The notes: a model not told the origin generated them from the letters alone. Positions 35,910 to 47,933 are shown, counted from the first letter of the stretch. The stretch is DNA of 64,000 bases from Chionis minor (GCA_013398295.1 VZSF01000111.1:124001-188000); one strand, 5' to 3'. Program-made: numbers and translations.

Positions 35910-38900
35910 AGCTGGCTGGCCATAATGAGGTTCAACAAAAAGAAAAGTGAACCAAAACTCTGGAAAACTCTGTTTTGCTAACAAGTGCCACTCATCGGTA
36001 ATTCAGCCTCAAGGATAAAATATACTTTGGAGGGTTAAGCAGAAAGGAAACAATTGACTTGTTACTTTAAATTAGCCAAAACTATTTGATCAGGAGAGAT
36101 GAGAATGAAGACATTCAATAACTTAATTGTATGGTTAAGGTAAATTGTGCAGTGCTCAATTTATCTGTAACTGTGTGCTTGTGCATTGCAATGGAGAATA
36201 AACACAATCTTGTTAGCAGTAACGATGTTACTCTTAAGTCTTTGCTTAAATACCTTGTGGAGGTGGAAATGAGAGACAAGCAGCATCCTAAATAGGCTGG
36301 AAGCAACAGTTGTGACTCCGAGTGCCTCACTGCATCCATTTCCATTCAGAAACCTCAAAGCAGAAATCACAGAAGTGAGCACAACCCCTTCCAAGTTGGA
36401 ATTGTGTTTGTTTATTCATTAAAAGACTGTTTCAGTGCATCACAATCACAAGCCTGCCTTCCATCACAGCAGTGGCATAATTTGCCAGGCAGTCACTCCC
36501 GTGTGCGACGTAATGGTGACTGAGAACACAAAGTGCCAAGAAATGCCATCAGAATAACGCAATACAGGTGGCAGATTATTTGCATTTAATAACAGCAGGC
36601 ACGGTTCCTGTAGTTGAGGAAAGCTCATCTAAATGCACCTCTGTGTATCTGTATGCGCAGGGGAATGGCGGAGGGAAGGAAGGAATGGCGCCATGTGGGA
36701 TTTCTTGTAGGCAGAGTAGATAAGGCAAAGATCTTGGGGGCAGAGCCAAGCTCTGCCCTGGAAGTACTGCAGGAGAGTGCGGGTGGAAGCTGGATGGCTG
36801 TCCTGGAGGAACAATGCCAGAGGTGCGACCACTCGCTGGTGGCTTACCTTGAACAGGAAGAATCGGTGTCTGCCTGGTTTGGAGTTGCACGCTCAGCGCT
36901 GCAGTTGTGCCAGGCAGAGCCAGTATGTGTTTCTGGCTGGAGACTGGAGAGGATGTTGGCTGGCACTGGAAACAAAACAGCGAATAATCCCAGAAGGCGG
37001 CAGAGTATGGGTGCAGGGAGCAAAGCAACCGAAACATTATCTTTCATTCTGCAAAATTCTCAGCCTAGGTATTGTTTAATCGCAGAGCTGAATGCCGATA
37101 AACCGCCGTCAGAAGAGGAGTAGAAACAAAGAGATGTTGGGGTTGCTTCAGGATGCCCAGTGCAGAAAGGAGACGGGGCCCATTCCTAACTCTGCAATAC
37201 GGGGTGGGAGGGGGGTCTTGTCAGCACTGCTGGGACGAGTTTAAGAGGATGTGAGCCGGGAGGATAATCACAGCACTCTGGCAGGTGGGGAGGCACTGCG
37301 ATAGAAAGGCTGACCTGCACGGAGTGAGTTACTGCCAGATGGCTCCCAGCTGGGGGACTTAAGGAGACTGTGATCTGGCCTAATCAAATGCCTGGCACCT
37401 CCTCTCCCTGCAGTGTCCAGAAAGACAACCCCTCCCTGCCAGCGACACAAAGGATCGGGAGTGATCAGACTGCCTTTTACAAATACAGCCTGGGCAGCGC
37501 GTGTAATTCTTTTTGTTGGCTTTCTCTCAGTGGCATTACCTTGAATATGAGGAAATTAAGGAGAGAAATTGCTATGAGCTTTGTAGGCCCTTTATCGCTT
37601 TAATCTCCTCTCCTCTCTGCTTTCTATTTCCCTGTCTTCTGCCATCCATCTTTGCGGAGACAGTGACCAAGTTAAGCTAAGCAACAACTCAGATTTGTTT
37701 GCGGCTGATTTGATTTCTGCTTTCAGAAACTGTTTGAAATTGTCTAAATTTTAACTAGGACCGAATTTCCAATGCAAATTCTGTGATCGCCAGAGCAAGA
37801 ACTCAACACAGATCCGCCGGATTTAGGGAAAGGGAAAAAAATACCTGGCATGTCTATGAGGTGGTAAAAGTAGACTATATGATTTCTGAGATGCCCTTCA
37901 GAAGGATGCGAGGGAAGGGCAGGAAAGAGTGCGTTCTGGAGCACAAAGCCTTACAGAAACTTGGCACGATGGTTGTTAAAGTTTGGCGCTGCAAGAGGCT
38001 CTAAAGTATACTGGTTGAGCCTTCTGGATGGTTAGTGCAGAGCCTGCAAGGGCTGTTTGTGTTAAGTTGTATTGATTGCCTTGTGTATAATTTAATAAAG
38101 TTGAAGCCTGCTTTCTTTCCTCGCAGCTATACACTGCATCTGTCCTTGTTGGAGTGTTCCCATGGCAATCGTGGGCTGGATTTTTATTAGTTTGATTTAC
38201 TCGATAAATAAATAGAAAAATAAAACAAGATAATTACCCAACAATGAATAGCTACCATATGAACACAGCGAAAACTACACCAAAGGCCACTGGCAACAGG
38301 CAACACTTCCAGTTTAAAAGTAGTGCAGAGATTCCCAATGTAATTTTTTTGACCTTCATCGGCCCTTCCTCCATTAGATGTCGGGTTCCGTGACTTATAT
38401 GAATTTCACTGCATACAAAATGTCTCTCCTGGCTTCTCGCATTCATACCGTTGTTATTCTTGTTTAAGCAGTGGCAGCTGCTTTTATGCTCTCTCACTAC
38501 TTAGGCTGAATAGTTCCATTTGCAGGGAAGAAACTTCCCTCTTTTCTCCCTGGAGAAGCGGTAGAAAAACCCGTGCTAATAAAACAAACACGTATGCTTC
38601 AGCTGAGGTTTGCTCTCCTAACAGACTATTACTTGAACATACAGGCAGGCTGCTAACAGGCCCCCAAATCGCTCCGGAAGCCAGCATTGCTGGGTGATGT
38701 GAGGATCTGGCTCGATTCCTGCTAACTTTGGGGCAGACGGACGCATGACACAGGCGCCTTTTGCAAGGGGTACTGCAGCATTGCTTCTTTTATGGAAGAA
38801 CGAGAGAGGACTAGTCTGCGGGTTACAGGAAGACTTTGGTAGCAGCTCATAAGGAAATCACATCTGATACTTAAAATATAGACGCATAGGTCGCTTCGTT

Positions 38901-38940
38901 TGCAATGTGGATTGAGTCGATTTTCAGCTCGCTGCTCATA
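35910..38940. other. Intergenic sequence without recognised genes
   Basis: Open frames of up to 169 codons (36614-37123) resemble no known protein and overlap others on the opposite strand. An AATAAA at 38094-38099 stands alone without a gene ahead of it. Confidence 0.5.
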
Positions 38941-39328
38941 AATCACAGAATCACAGAATCTTAAGGGTTGGAAGGGACCTCTAGAGATTATCTAGTCCAA
39001 CCCCCCTGCCAGAGCAGGTCCACCTACAGCAGGTTGCACAGGATGGCGTCCAGGCGGGTTGGGAATGTCTCCAGAGTCGGAGACTCCACCACCTCTCTGG
39101 GCAGCCTGTGCCAGTGCTCTGCCACCCTCAAAGTCAAGAAGTTTCTCCTCATGTTGAGATGGAACTTCCTATATTCGATTTTATACCCATTGCCCCTCAT
39201 CCTATCACTGGGCACCACTGAAAAAAGCCTGGCCCCCTTCTCCCAGCACCCTCCCTTTAAATATTTGTAAACATTGATGAGATCCCCCCTCAGCCTTCTC
39301 TTCCGTAGACTAAAAAGGCCCAAATCCT
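38941..39328 (-). mobile_element. CR1 LINE 3' fragment
   Basis: The left edge has two copies of AATCACAG, the reverse complement of the CR1 terminal octamer. Then comes the inverted 3' region (GGTTGGAAGGGACCTCTAGA, CAACCCCCCTGCCAGAGCAG). On the minus strand an open stretch of 99 codons (39323-39024) is the ORF2 C-terminal end, with [14 protein letters not shown] near its start and [15 protein letters not shown] near residue 77. The element is 5'-truncated at about 39328. It belongs to the same broad CR1 group as the copy at 7110 but is complete across the part deleted there. Confidence 0.95.
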
Positions 39329-42300
39329 AAATGTTAGGAGCCCAGGCTCCTGCTATAGCAGCACGGCGTTTGGTGCAGCATAGAATGGGTGAGTTGTATG
39401 CAACATGGCAGCGCGTTCAACACTGGCGATAACATTTGACTTGGGCTTCCCCAAGTACCTGCTCTCAGGTCTGGCAGCTGCTGCTGACAGCGAGTCATTG
39501 CCCGGCCACTCCAACAACCAGCGCCAGTGGAAAACCAGAAGATCTTTGCCGTGGCTCCTGGTACCCCTGGGACAGGAGGTGTAGGGCAGGAGCGACTGCT
39601 GCTGAAGAGAGTCACTCCAGGGCTGTCTCTGCTGACTGCAGGGTACTTGTGCTTCCATTTACAAATCCTAAACTTCATATAAACTAACAGGACAAGAAGA
39701 ATATTTCTTCTGAATGAGCAGCACTGCTGATGAGAATGTGCTACGCAGGATGCACCCAGTGGTGTTCAAGCAGCATGCCAGGCTAGGCTTTAAATCAGAA
39801 GTAGATACTGTTACCCCTTTGAAGATCTCCTTTTTTCTCTAGAGGATCTCACACAAGTGCAAAACTTCCTAAGAGCACCTGTAGAATGGCTTAAGACATG
39901 CCTGAGTATGAAAAGCTTCTAAACTGATGTTTGGAAACTGGCTTGAATGCTCATTGAAAAGCAGCTGTAACACAGGCTACCATCTGAGGCTCTTACAGCG
40001 AACTGTGGATCCTGTTTCAAACCTCATTTCCATGAGAATTACATCAGCACTTAAGTCTTCCACTGCTGTTGGTGGAAATGTTTTTAAAACCAGTGCTAAA
40101 ATGTCAGTGCCTTTGTGGAGAAACTGTCATTAAGAGAAGATTCACACGACAGCAGCCTGTTCCCACTGTTAGACCTGTAGAAACTGGGAGGCCTGGGGTC
40201 TGTTTCTTGACTCTGCTCCTGGCCTGCTGTTGCCTGTAACTCTTACCGTCTCTCTGTAAAATGGGGATAAAGCCTGGCTTCTTTTGGACAATGTTATGAG
40301 CACTTCAAAGAGCGAGGTTTCAAAAGAACTAAGTTTTATTAAGAACCTCTGTTGTTCTCACCTCCTCCTCTCCCCTGCGGTGTGAAATATTACGAGAGCT
40401 GTGGCCATGGAAGGTGCGGAGGGTCTCTCATGAGCCTCTTGCTGCTGCCTCTGAGGCCGGCTTGCCTAGCAGGAGCGCTGAGCCGTGGGCTGGTAATTGT
40501 ATAATTTCACCCTAGGAAACTTTCCACTTCTGCCTGGGGTAATACCCTAGACAGACGCTGTTCTAGAGTTATTACAGCCTGAATCAGGAGATTGGGAGGG
40601 GGAAGAGTAAACAGCTTCACCTTGGCTTTCCCCAGCAGAGCAGTGAGAGAATATGTCCCAAAATCAATGGGAAGAAAGCTCTTAGATGATGCTTCCCAGT
40701 CCGAGGAAGTAACATGCTCTCTCTGGGCGTGCAGACTATCAAGAAACCATTAACAAGATTTGTTTGCTGCTCCTGTGAGCATGTGGTGCTTAGGACTTCT
40801 CAGACGTTTGCAAAGCACTCGAGGGAAAAGCCTGGTGGCTTGCAGATGGAGAAAAGGACCCTGCCTCTCTGTCACTCCCACTGAGGCTCGGGCTGGCTTG
40901 GGAATGACAAGCAGAAGTTTGTAACCCTGGTTAGATGGTGGGACAGCCCCATACATCTCAGAGACCCCTGGTCTTCAGCCTGTGCCTATTCTTCTGACTT
41001 GTGGAGACATGTTAGGGAGAGAAAACAGTGCCTGAGGGGCAGATGGAGAGGAGGTCCTGTATGGTACATGTCTGCTTGTGAGATCAGGGCCTTGAGCCTT
41101 CTCCCCTCCTCCGGCCCTTGTGACATTGCCTCCTCACCGAGAAACCGCTCCCCCAGGCAGTGATGTTGAGTCACTTCGCGCAGGGAGCGACGCTGGGTGG
41201 CTTTCTGCATCCTCCAGCTCTCCTTACCTGCAAGAGGCTTCTGGTCTGGGAGACAGTGGAAAACCTGGTTACGCTGTTTGGGCCATCCTCTCTACAGCCT
41301 CCGCCTTTCCACCCTGTGAAAAAGACTCTCACACTACACTCAAGCGCTTTTGTGGTGGGGCATTAAGTTGGGATATACCTGACTGTTAACCCCCGTACCG
41401 TTCACGTTAACTGGTAAGTAATGGGAGGTTTTTACTATTACATGCAGTTGGGTTTATTGTTGTTTGGGGTTTTTTTTTAAACCCCTAACCCTGCAACGCG
41501 ATCCAGGAATTTCAGTGGAAGGCTTGTCATACCCTAATTGGTCTCACGAATTTTGTACAGTACAAATGTTTTGGCAATGGAACGGTTTTGATCAAAGGTT
41601 GTATAAATCCCATTAGTCACAGTAGCTGAACCTGTGTGAACCCTCTGATGGGGCTTGTATCACCCGAATTCCTACGGTACCGTTACAACTTGCACCTTCT
41701 ATGCATAGATAGGGTTTTCTTCGAGCTCCTCTGGCTGCATGGGCACGGTGTGATCTGATGCAACGTGTGGGCTGCAAGATCCAGGCTCACCAGCCTTTCT
41801 TAACTATGGGTTGTCAGCTCCACATCTCCCTTTGTCTGTCAGCTAGCGTCACATCCGTAGTGTTTTGCTTGAATGTTTCCTGCCTGCTCTGACTGAGAAA
41901 ATAGATAGGACTCTGGAAAACAAACGGTGCTTCTTTACTGAGTCGCAGTGATTTATGCACACGCCAACAGGAATGAGGAAACGCAAATCCCTTCTGCTTC
42001 CAGGTATTTCAGGCTCTTGTTTAATAACACCCCAGGCCAGCCACTCTGAGGGCACTATTCTATTTCTTGGGTTGTTGAACTCATTTGGCCTTGTGCCTCA
42101 CAACACCACATGGGGTACGTCTTAATAGACCTGGAAGGTATGGCATGCTGTGACTTGACTTTGTTTATATCTATGTAAATACCGCCATGTTTATTTTAAA
42201 ATGATTGAACTTCTGCAGTTGCAGCTCTGAGGTGGTAGAGGTCATTGAAAGGACAGTTAGGTTCCTACCAGCTAAATCTGGAAGACCTCACTTAAAATCC

Positions 42301-44969
42301 TGCTCACTGTTTGCCCTTTCTTACTTTGCTGAGCTCATCCAGTGGAACTGTACTGGTCTGTTGTCTGGATTGTACTGGTCTCCTGGTTTTTTTTGGTTTT
42401 GGCTAGCCTGGTGACTCTAGTTGGAATTCCAATGACAGAAGCGATAGCTATCATTTCTCGATGATATTTTCTTTCACTTAGCTGAAACTCTTCAAGCTGA
42501 TAATTGACTGTCCTGTGTCCTTCTGTCTCTAACATCAGAGTTCCATCTCAAAAGGACAACTTGACTAGCCAGAGAAGGGAGCTCTAAGGCACTACAGGTG
42601 TAATGAGATAAGTCAGTTTCTGGCTTATTGTGTAGTGCTGGTCAGGAATTTTCTGTCAAGATGTTTTTATTTTCCCTAGTCAGAAGCCACTGATTTGACA
42701 GCTGTTAGTGGAAATGTACCTATGAGTTTTGGCAGGCAACTCTTCTCACGCAGGGGAAGGAGTCTCTGGAGCAGGGCAGACGCCTGTCTGCAGAGCATCC
42801 CGCTCACCCTGGCACAGCCGGCAGCCAGGTCCTTGGAGACTGACTGCTTCCAGTGCTCTGCCAGCCTGGAGACTTAAAAGCTAGAGACTTGAACTTCCAT
42901 CTCTAATAGCCCAGGTGGGGAGAGCTCCAGGATGCTAGTGTGAGGTATGGCTTTCTCAGTCTGGAGTTAGTTCTGTTTTGTGTTTAACTGAGTAATTAGG
43001 TATTTATTGGGCCAGAGAGGGAGCAGGTGACTGAGACTGTTATGGGACAGCTGTTGAAATTGACTCTGGTCAGGGAGGTCCTGGCCCTGTCTCCCTGTCT
43101 CCCCTTCACACCGAGCCTGGCTGCATGTCCCTATCCTCTCGCTTGGCTTCACAGCTACGCTCGTCTCATGCTGCCTGAAGGCACACCAGAGACCTGAGAT
43201 CCATGGAGAGTGAATCTCAGGGAAAGGGAGCATTTAGGTCCGCAGAGTGGCTCACGACGGGATCAGATGTAATCAAGTGCTAGCACAAGTGCTGGGAAGC
43301 TTTGGCTGGAAGAAGTGGGAGAAAGGCATACAACTATCCCTTTGGAGAGCAGCAGGCCATTACAATGGTTTAGCTATAGCGTTGCTTGGTACCCTAATTT
43401 CTGAGCCTTACCTGGGATATATACAGCTGTATTCCGAGGTTTTCATTCAGTCTCAGGGGGATGAGCCCATCTACCGCTGCTGGCAGTAACCAGGTGGTTG
43501 GCATGTGAGCTGAAAACACACAACGCCCAGGCTCAGATTCCTGGTTGCAAACTCATACATACCAACAACATGCCCTAATCAATAAACACATGGCTGCTTT
43601 GGGATGTCTCGCTTTCTCCCCAGTGATTTCCCCCAGCAGAAGAACACAGAGATCTCTAGGTTTCATGCAGGTGTGGAATCAGGAGGTCCATCTTCACCTG
43701 TGCCTCTTTGCTCCTCTGTCTTCTGCAGCTTCCCCTCTCTTACTGCTGTTCTGCTGCTCTCTCAAATTAAGCTAAAAAGCCTTGCAAGAGCAGGAGACTT
43801 GCAGACCTGGCAAATGGCTTTGCACAGGTGTTTCCCCAGAGGTTTCAGTCCCAGGAGCAGGGCGCAGCTGGCCGTGCCCAGAGCCAGCAGAGCCCATTCA
43901 GCAGGACTGTGCCTAACACCTTATTTGCGGCACGTCCTGTCCCCCACCAGCTGAAAACCGCTGCGTTAGGGACATCTGGTACGAGCTGAAGTCTGAGCCT
44001 CCCAGCTCACAATGAGTTCAGTCGGATTACTTGTATGCATAAGGCTGCCCGATGCTCCCATGTTAAATATTTCCTTTCTTAAAGTTAGTTAAGTGAGATT
44101 TTTATTAAGTATAGTCAGATGTGAAGCTGAGAGCCTCTCTGCTTCCGGGCACAGGGCGCAAGTGACCGCTGAGCTGCCGCGGAAGGTAGCAGGTATCTTG
44201 CCTGGTTCATTGCTAATTATTGCTTCAGTAAACAACAGCTGTTCAGATGCAGCTCAGCTTCTTGCTTTGAAAAGATTACAGTGCCCAAACTGTAGTCCGG
44301 TGTTATTGAAAAACAGAAAAAAAAAAAAAGTTATAATCATTTCACTCCCCTACTGCTACAGATTTTATGGGCCTTGTAGTGTGCTGTTATGTCAGGCATA
44401 TTAATTGCTAGTGAGTCGATGTTAAGCAAATGAAACAGCTTTGTGCAGTGTTTGGACACTTGGTTATAGACAGTTTAACAGCAGTCTTCTGGAGAGACTG
44501 TGCATTAGTCTTAGATTATTTTTCAGCACTAGAGGAATGGCTCTTTCAAAGTAACTATAAAATGAACCATTGCTGCCATGCAATAGCAGTAATAAGCTAT
44601 TAAGGTACATTGCAAAGCATGAGGTCAGAGGCAGTGTGTTCTTCCAGCCACCCAAGAAGTGTAATAGCAACTAATTAGTGCAGCTCCTTCAGAGGCTATT
44701 GCTATTGCAAGAGGAAGAAAGGAAGGCAGAAAAGTGCAAGGGGGGCCCAACTGCCCTTTAGATGAAGGAGTTGTTAGTATTAACTTAGCAGAGGGTGAAG
44801 GCCTGACCCAGCACAGCACTGAGCGTCACTGATGTGCTCTTGGCACTGAAAAGAAAAATAGCCCTGTTCTCTACTCCATGCAGTTCCTGGCCTTCTGCTT
44901 TCTTCCTGAGGATTTATAGGGGCATCTGCCTTGCTTTACTGAGGAGCAAAAACTAGGAATTAACTTTCA
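39329..44969. other. Intergenic sequence without recognised features
   Basis: No exon, RNA gene or clear repeat is recognised. A poly-A run occurs at about 44317-44330 and a GT-rich patch at about 41456-41480. Open frames here are short and unsupported. Confidence 0.45.
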
Positions 44970-45180
44970 AGGCACGTGCCCGCGCAGGCTTTGGTGCACA
45001 ATGCCAGCCCAAGCCCCTTCCCGGCCGTGGGCAGCGGGTGCCCTGCAGGAGCTGGTACCCGGCTGCCGCAGTGCCCACGGCCACCGCCAGCCACCGGCTA
45101 CCGCGGGGCTGCCTCCAGCCAGAGCACGTCACTGCCAGCCGTGCCCAGAAACAGGCTGCTCTTTGTTTGAGGCGGGTGAT
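44970..45180. promoter_or_regulatory. Small CpG-rich block
   Basis: The stretch is strongly GC-rich and contains roughly fifteen or more CpG dinucleotides in about 200 bp, including GCACGTGC (an E-box-like CACGTG at the left) and ACCGCGGGG. Flanking sequence is CpG-poor. It may be the outer part of the CpG island 2 kb to the right, or GC-biased sequence with no function. Confidence 0.4.
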
Positions 45181-45396
45181 CTCTATGCTGCTGCATTTCA
45201 CTGGCTGCAGATGAAAGCTGCCTGTAAATACCTTTTGTGTGGGTAAAAAATGAACAAACCCCATGTATTTTACTAAATGCATATACCAGCTGGCACCCTT
45301 TGATTGCATTTAAAAAGGAACAAGGTGGTGTAAGGCCAGCAACTCATCACTGGGTGCGACAAGTTGGGCCGGATTGACAGTGAGAGGGTCCTGTTT

Positions 45397-46118
45397 TAGG
45401 ACGGCAGCCCAGTTAGGTGTTTTACAACGGGGGTGAGGACGGCAGCCCAGTTAGGTGTTTTACAACGGGGGTGAGGACGGCAGCCCAGTTAGGTGTTTTA
45501 CAACGGGGGTGAGGACGGCAGCCCAGTTAGGTGTTTTACAACGGGGGTGAGGACGGCAGCCCAGTTAGGTGTTTTACAACGGGGGTGAGGACGGCAGCCC
45601 AGTTAGGTGTTTTACAACGGGGGTGAGGACGGCAGCCCAGTTAGGTGTTTTACAACGGGGGTGAGGACGGCAGCCCAGTTAGGTGTTTTACAACGGGGGT
45701 GAGGACGGCAGCCCAGTTAGGTGTTTTACAACGGGGGTGAGGACGGCAGCCCAGTTAGGTGTTTTACAACGGGGGTGAGGACGGCAGCCCAGTTAGGTGT
45801 TTTACAACGGGGGTGAGGACGGCAGCCCAGTTAGGTGTTTTACAACGGGGGTGAGGACGGCAGCCCAGTTAGGTGTTTTACAACGGGGGTGAGGACGGCA
45901 GCCCAGTTAGGTGTTTTACAACGGGGGTGAGGACGGCAGCCCAGTTAGGTGTTTTACAACGGGGGTGAGGACGGCAGCCCAGTTAGGTGTTTTACAACGG
46001 GGGTGAGGACGGCAGCCCAGTTAGGTGTTTTACAACGGGGGTGAGGATGGCAGCCCAGTTAGGTGTTTTACAGCGGGGGTGAGGATGGCAGCCCAGTTAG
46101 GTGTTTTACATTGGGAAT
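45397..46118 (+). repeat. Minisatellite, 38-bp unit, 19 copies
   Basis: The unit contains GAGGACGGCAGCCCAGTTAG followed by GTGTTTTACAACGGGGGT. Unit starts fall at 45397, 45435, 45473 and so on every 38 bp to 46081. The first 17 copies look identical apart from the first base of the array. The last two carry GAGGATGG in place of GAGGACGG, and ACAGCGGGGG or ACATTGGGAAT in place of ACAACGGGGG. The last unit runs without a break into CR1 3'-end sequence. Confidence 0.97.
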
Positions 46119-46269
46119 GGTGAGCCCCTGGCCCAGGTTGCCCAGAGAAGCTGTGGCTGCCCCATCGCTGCAGGTTCAAGGCCAGGCTGGACGGGGCTTG
46201 GAGCAACCTGGTCTAATTGAAGATATCACTGCCCATGGGACTAGGTGGCCTTTAAATGTCCCTGCCAGC
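46100..46269 (+). mobile_element. CR1 3'-end fragment adjoining the minisatellite (first copy)
   Basis: The sequence ATGGTGAGCCCCTGG, CAGGTTGCCCAGAGAAGCTG, GCCCCATCGCTG, AAGGCCAGGCTGGACGGGGC and TTGGAGCAACCTGGTCTAAT matches the CR1 segment at 35715-35820 in order. It ends at a single N (46270). The same bases recur at 46843-47012, where the element continues to its diverged octamer end (AGTCTATGACTCTTTGACTC). Confidence 0.85.
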
Positions 46270-46270
46270 N

Positions 46271-46440
46271 GTCCCGGGAAAGGGGCAGTTTCCTTCTCCT
46301 GGGTGAGGCGGGGGCGGTGGCTCCGCGGCCTTCGCCTCCCCCCCTCGCCCGGCCCGGCCCGGCGCGGGGCTCGCCATTTTGCAGCGGGCGGTGAGGTGAG
46401 GGAAATGTCCCGGCCTCACCGGAGCTGACGGGGCATGAAG
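46271..46440. promoter_or_regulatory. CpG-island piece with a YY1-like site (first copy)
   Basis: Very GC-rich sequence (CCCGGCCCGGCCCGGCGCGG) is followed by CGCCATTTTG, whose complement CAAAATGGCG is the core of a YY1 site. It lies on a contig whose right part is duplicated at 47486-47933, so it probably belongs just left of 47486. Confidence 0.6.
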
Positions 46441-46842
46441 CACCTGGGAAGGCAGAGTCGGTAATTGAGGGCAATGTACGCTCAGGGCAAAGTGCAGTCA
46501 CTGCTGGCGCAGGCAAGGTTATATCATTTTATTTTTATTATTTTATTTTTAACCTAAGCGCTTGGCTCTGGATGCCTTGGAGACATAAACACGCAGGCGT
46601 ATTGTCTCGTGCTACCCTCGTGGAAAGAGTTTAATAGAGACTGAGGAGGTTTATTTTAGTTAGTTTGAATAATCAGCTGCTATAAAAAGTAATAGAACAA
46701 CGCATCTCTGCTGTGGAAACCAAGGGGTGTTTTTAAAACGCCTCAGCCTTGCACTGTCTGAAAACTCGGGGCTTTTAGAGTAGTCTTTATTGCCTTCAGT
46801 CTCTATCAATTTGTGTATNGGGTGAGGATGGCAGCCCAGTTA

Positions 46843-47040
46843 GGTGTTTTACATTGGGAATGGTGAGCCCCTGGCCCAGGTTGCCCAGAGAAGCTGTGGC
46901 TGCCCCATCGCTGCAGGTTCAAGGCCAGGCTGGACGGGGCTTGGAGCAACCTGGTCTAATTGAAGATATCACTGCCCATGGGACTAGGTGGCCTTTAAAT
47001 GTCCCTGCCAGCCCAGAGTCTATGACTCTTTGACTCCCTG
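46843..47040 (+). mobile_element. CR1 3'-end fragment (second copy, with its terminus)
   Basis: This is identical to the fragment before 46270 but continues through CCCAGAGTCTATGACTCTTTGACTCC in degenerate octamer form, which marks the CR1 3' end on the plus strand. The left part (46820-46842) is one unit of the minisatellite. Confidence 0.85.
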
Positions 47041-47319
47041 CTGTGGCTGTGGGACGCAGCAGGGGCCGGGGCGATCACCGGGCAGCCGGCCAGGCTCAGG
47101 CCAGCGGGCAGGGCCCCGCTCATGGCGCTGCCCTTCCAGAGCACCCTCCACCTCCTCTGCAGAGCGAGCTGCCCGTTCGGGGAGACCAGGCAGGGCACTG
47201 GAGGCGGCATTAGGCCCAGCATGACGCCAGGCTGCGGGTTGACAGGAGGTGCTGCATCTTAAGGCTGTACCTATTTATTTACCCATCCATTTGTTCCGGG
47301 TTCGTTCTGTTGTTGTGGG

Positions 47320-47520
47320 TTGGGGTTGTTTTTTTGCCGGAAGCCGGGCTGCACCGCGCAGCGGCACGAACGGCCGGGCCGCTAAAATGGCGGCGCCGCC
47401 GCTGCCTTCCCGCCCCTGCCCGCCAGGGGGCGCGCGCGCCCCGCCCGAGCGGCGCTGAGGCGGCCGGGCCGTGTGTGGCGGCCGNTCGCCATTTTGCAGC
47501 GGGCGATGAGGTGAGGGAAG
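47320..47520. promoter_or_regulatory. CpG island with ETS-, YY1- and CTCF-like motifs
   Basis: From GCCGGAAGCCGG (an ETS-type CCGGAAG) the sequence is dense in CpG. It contains TAAAATGGCGGCGCC at about 47383-47397 (YY1 core ATGGCGGC), CGCCAGGGGGCGCGC at about 47421-47435 (a close match to the CTCF core), and a second, inverted YY1 core CGCCATTTTG at about 47487-47496. The stretch GATGAGGTGAGGG at about 47506-47518 could be a splice donor on the plus strand. These are typical elements of housekeeping-type promoters. No coding exon follows. It lies between DCTD and TENM3 and could start a non-coding transcript; it is interrupted by an N at 47485. Confidence 0.6.
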
Positions 47521-47933
47521 TGTCCCGGCCTCACCGGAGCTGACGGGGCATGAAGCACCTGGGAAGGCAGAGTCGGTAATTGAGGGCAATGTACGCTCAG
47601 GGCAAAGTGCAGTCACTGCTGGCGCAGGCAAGGTTATATCATTTTATTTTTATTATTTTATCATTAACCTAAGCGCTTGGCTCTGGATGCCTTGGAGACA
47701 TAAACACGCAGGCGTATTGTCTCGTGCTACCCTCGTGGAAAGAGTTTAATAGAGACTGAGGAGGTTTATTTTAGTTAGTTTGAATAATCAGCTGCTATAA
47801 AAAGTAATAGAACAACGCATCTCTGCTGTGGAAACCAAGGGGTGTTTTTAAAACGCCTCAGCCTTGCACTGTCTGAAAACTCGGGGCTTTTAGAGTAGTC
47901 TTTATTGCCTTCAGTCTCTATCAATTTGTGTAT

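Larger units (their letters stand above)
46270..47485. other. Cluster of contig joins with single Ns and repeated ends
   Basis: Single Ns stand at 46270, 46819 and 47485. The 193 bases before the first N (46077-46269) recur exactly at 46820-47012, and the 448 bases 46371-46818 recur at 47486-47933 with a few differences. Both duplicated blocks abut an N, which is the signature of overlapping contig ends placed side by side. Confidence 0.85.

Noticed and set aside
36614..37123. Open frame of 169 codons, with another of 153 codons on the opposite strand
   Set aside because: There is no recognisable domain, and both strands are open in the same GC-rich stretch, which points to composition rather than coding.
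45397..46118. Regular 38-bp repeats resembling a CRISPR array
   Set aside because: The units are directly adjacent with no variable spacers, no cas genes are present and the host is a vertebrate. It is a minisatellite.
46271..46516. Short proline- and arginine-rich open frames in the GC-rich block, present twice
   Set aside because: They are composition effects of the CpG island and are duplicated only because the contig end is repeated.
47387..47458. ATG within the YY1-like site opening a 23-codon frame
   Set aside because: An ATG is built into the YY1 core AAAATGGCGGC; the frame is short and of biased composition, so I do not call a gene.
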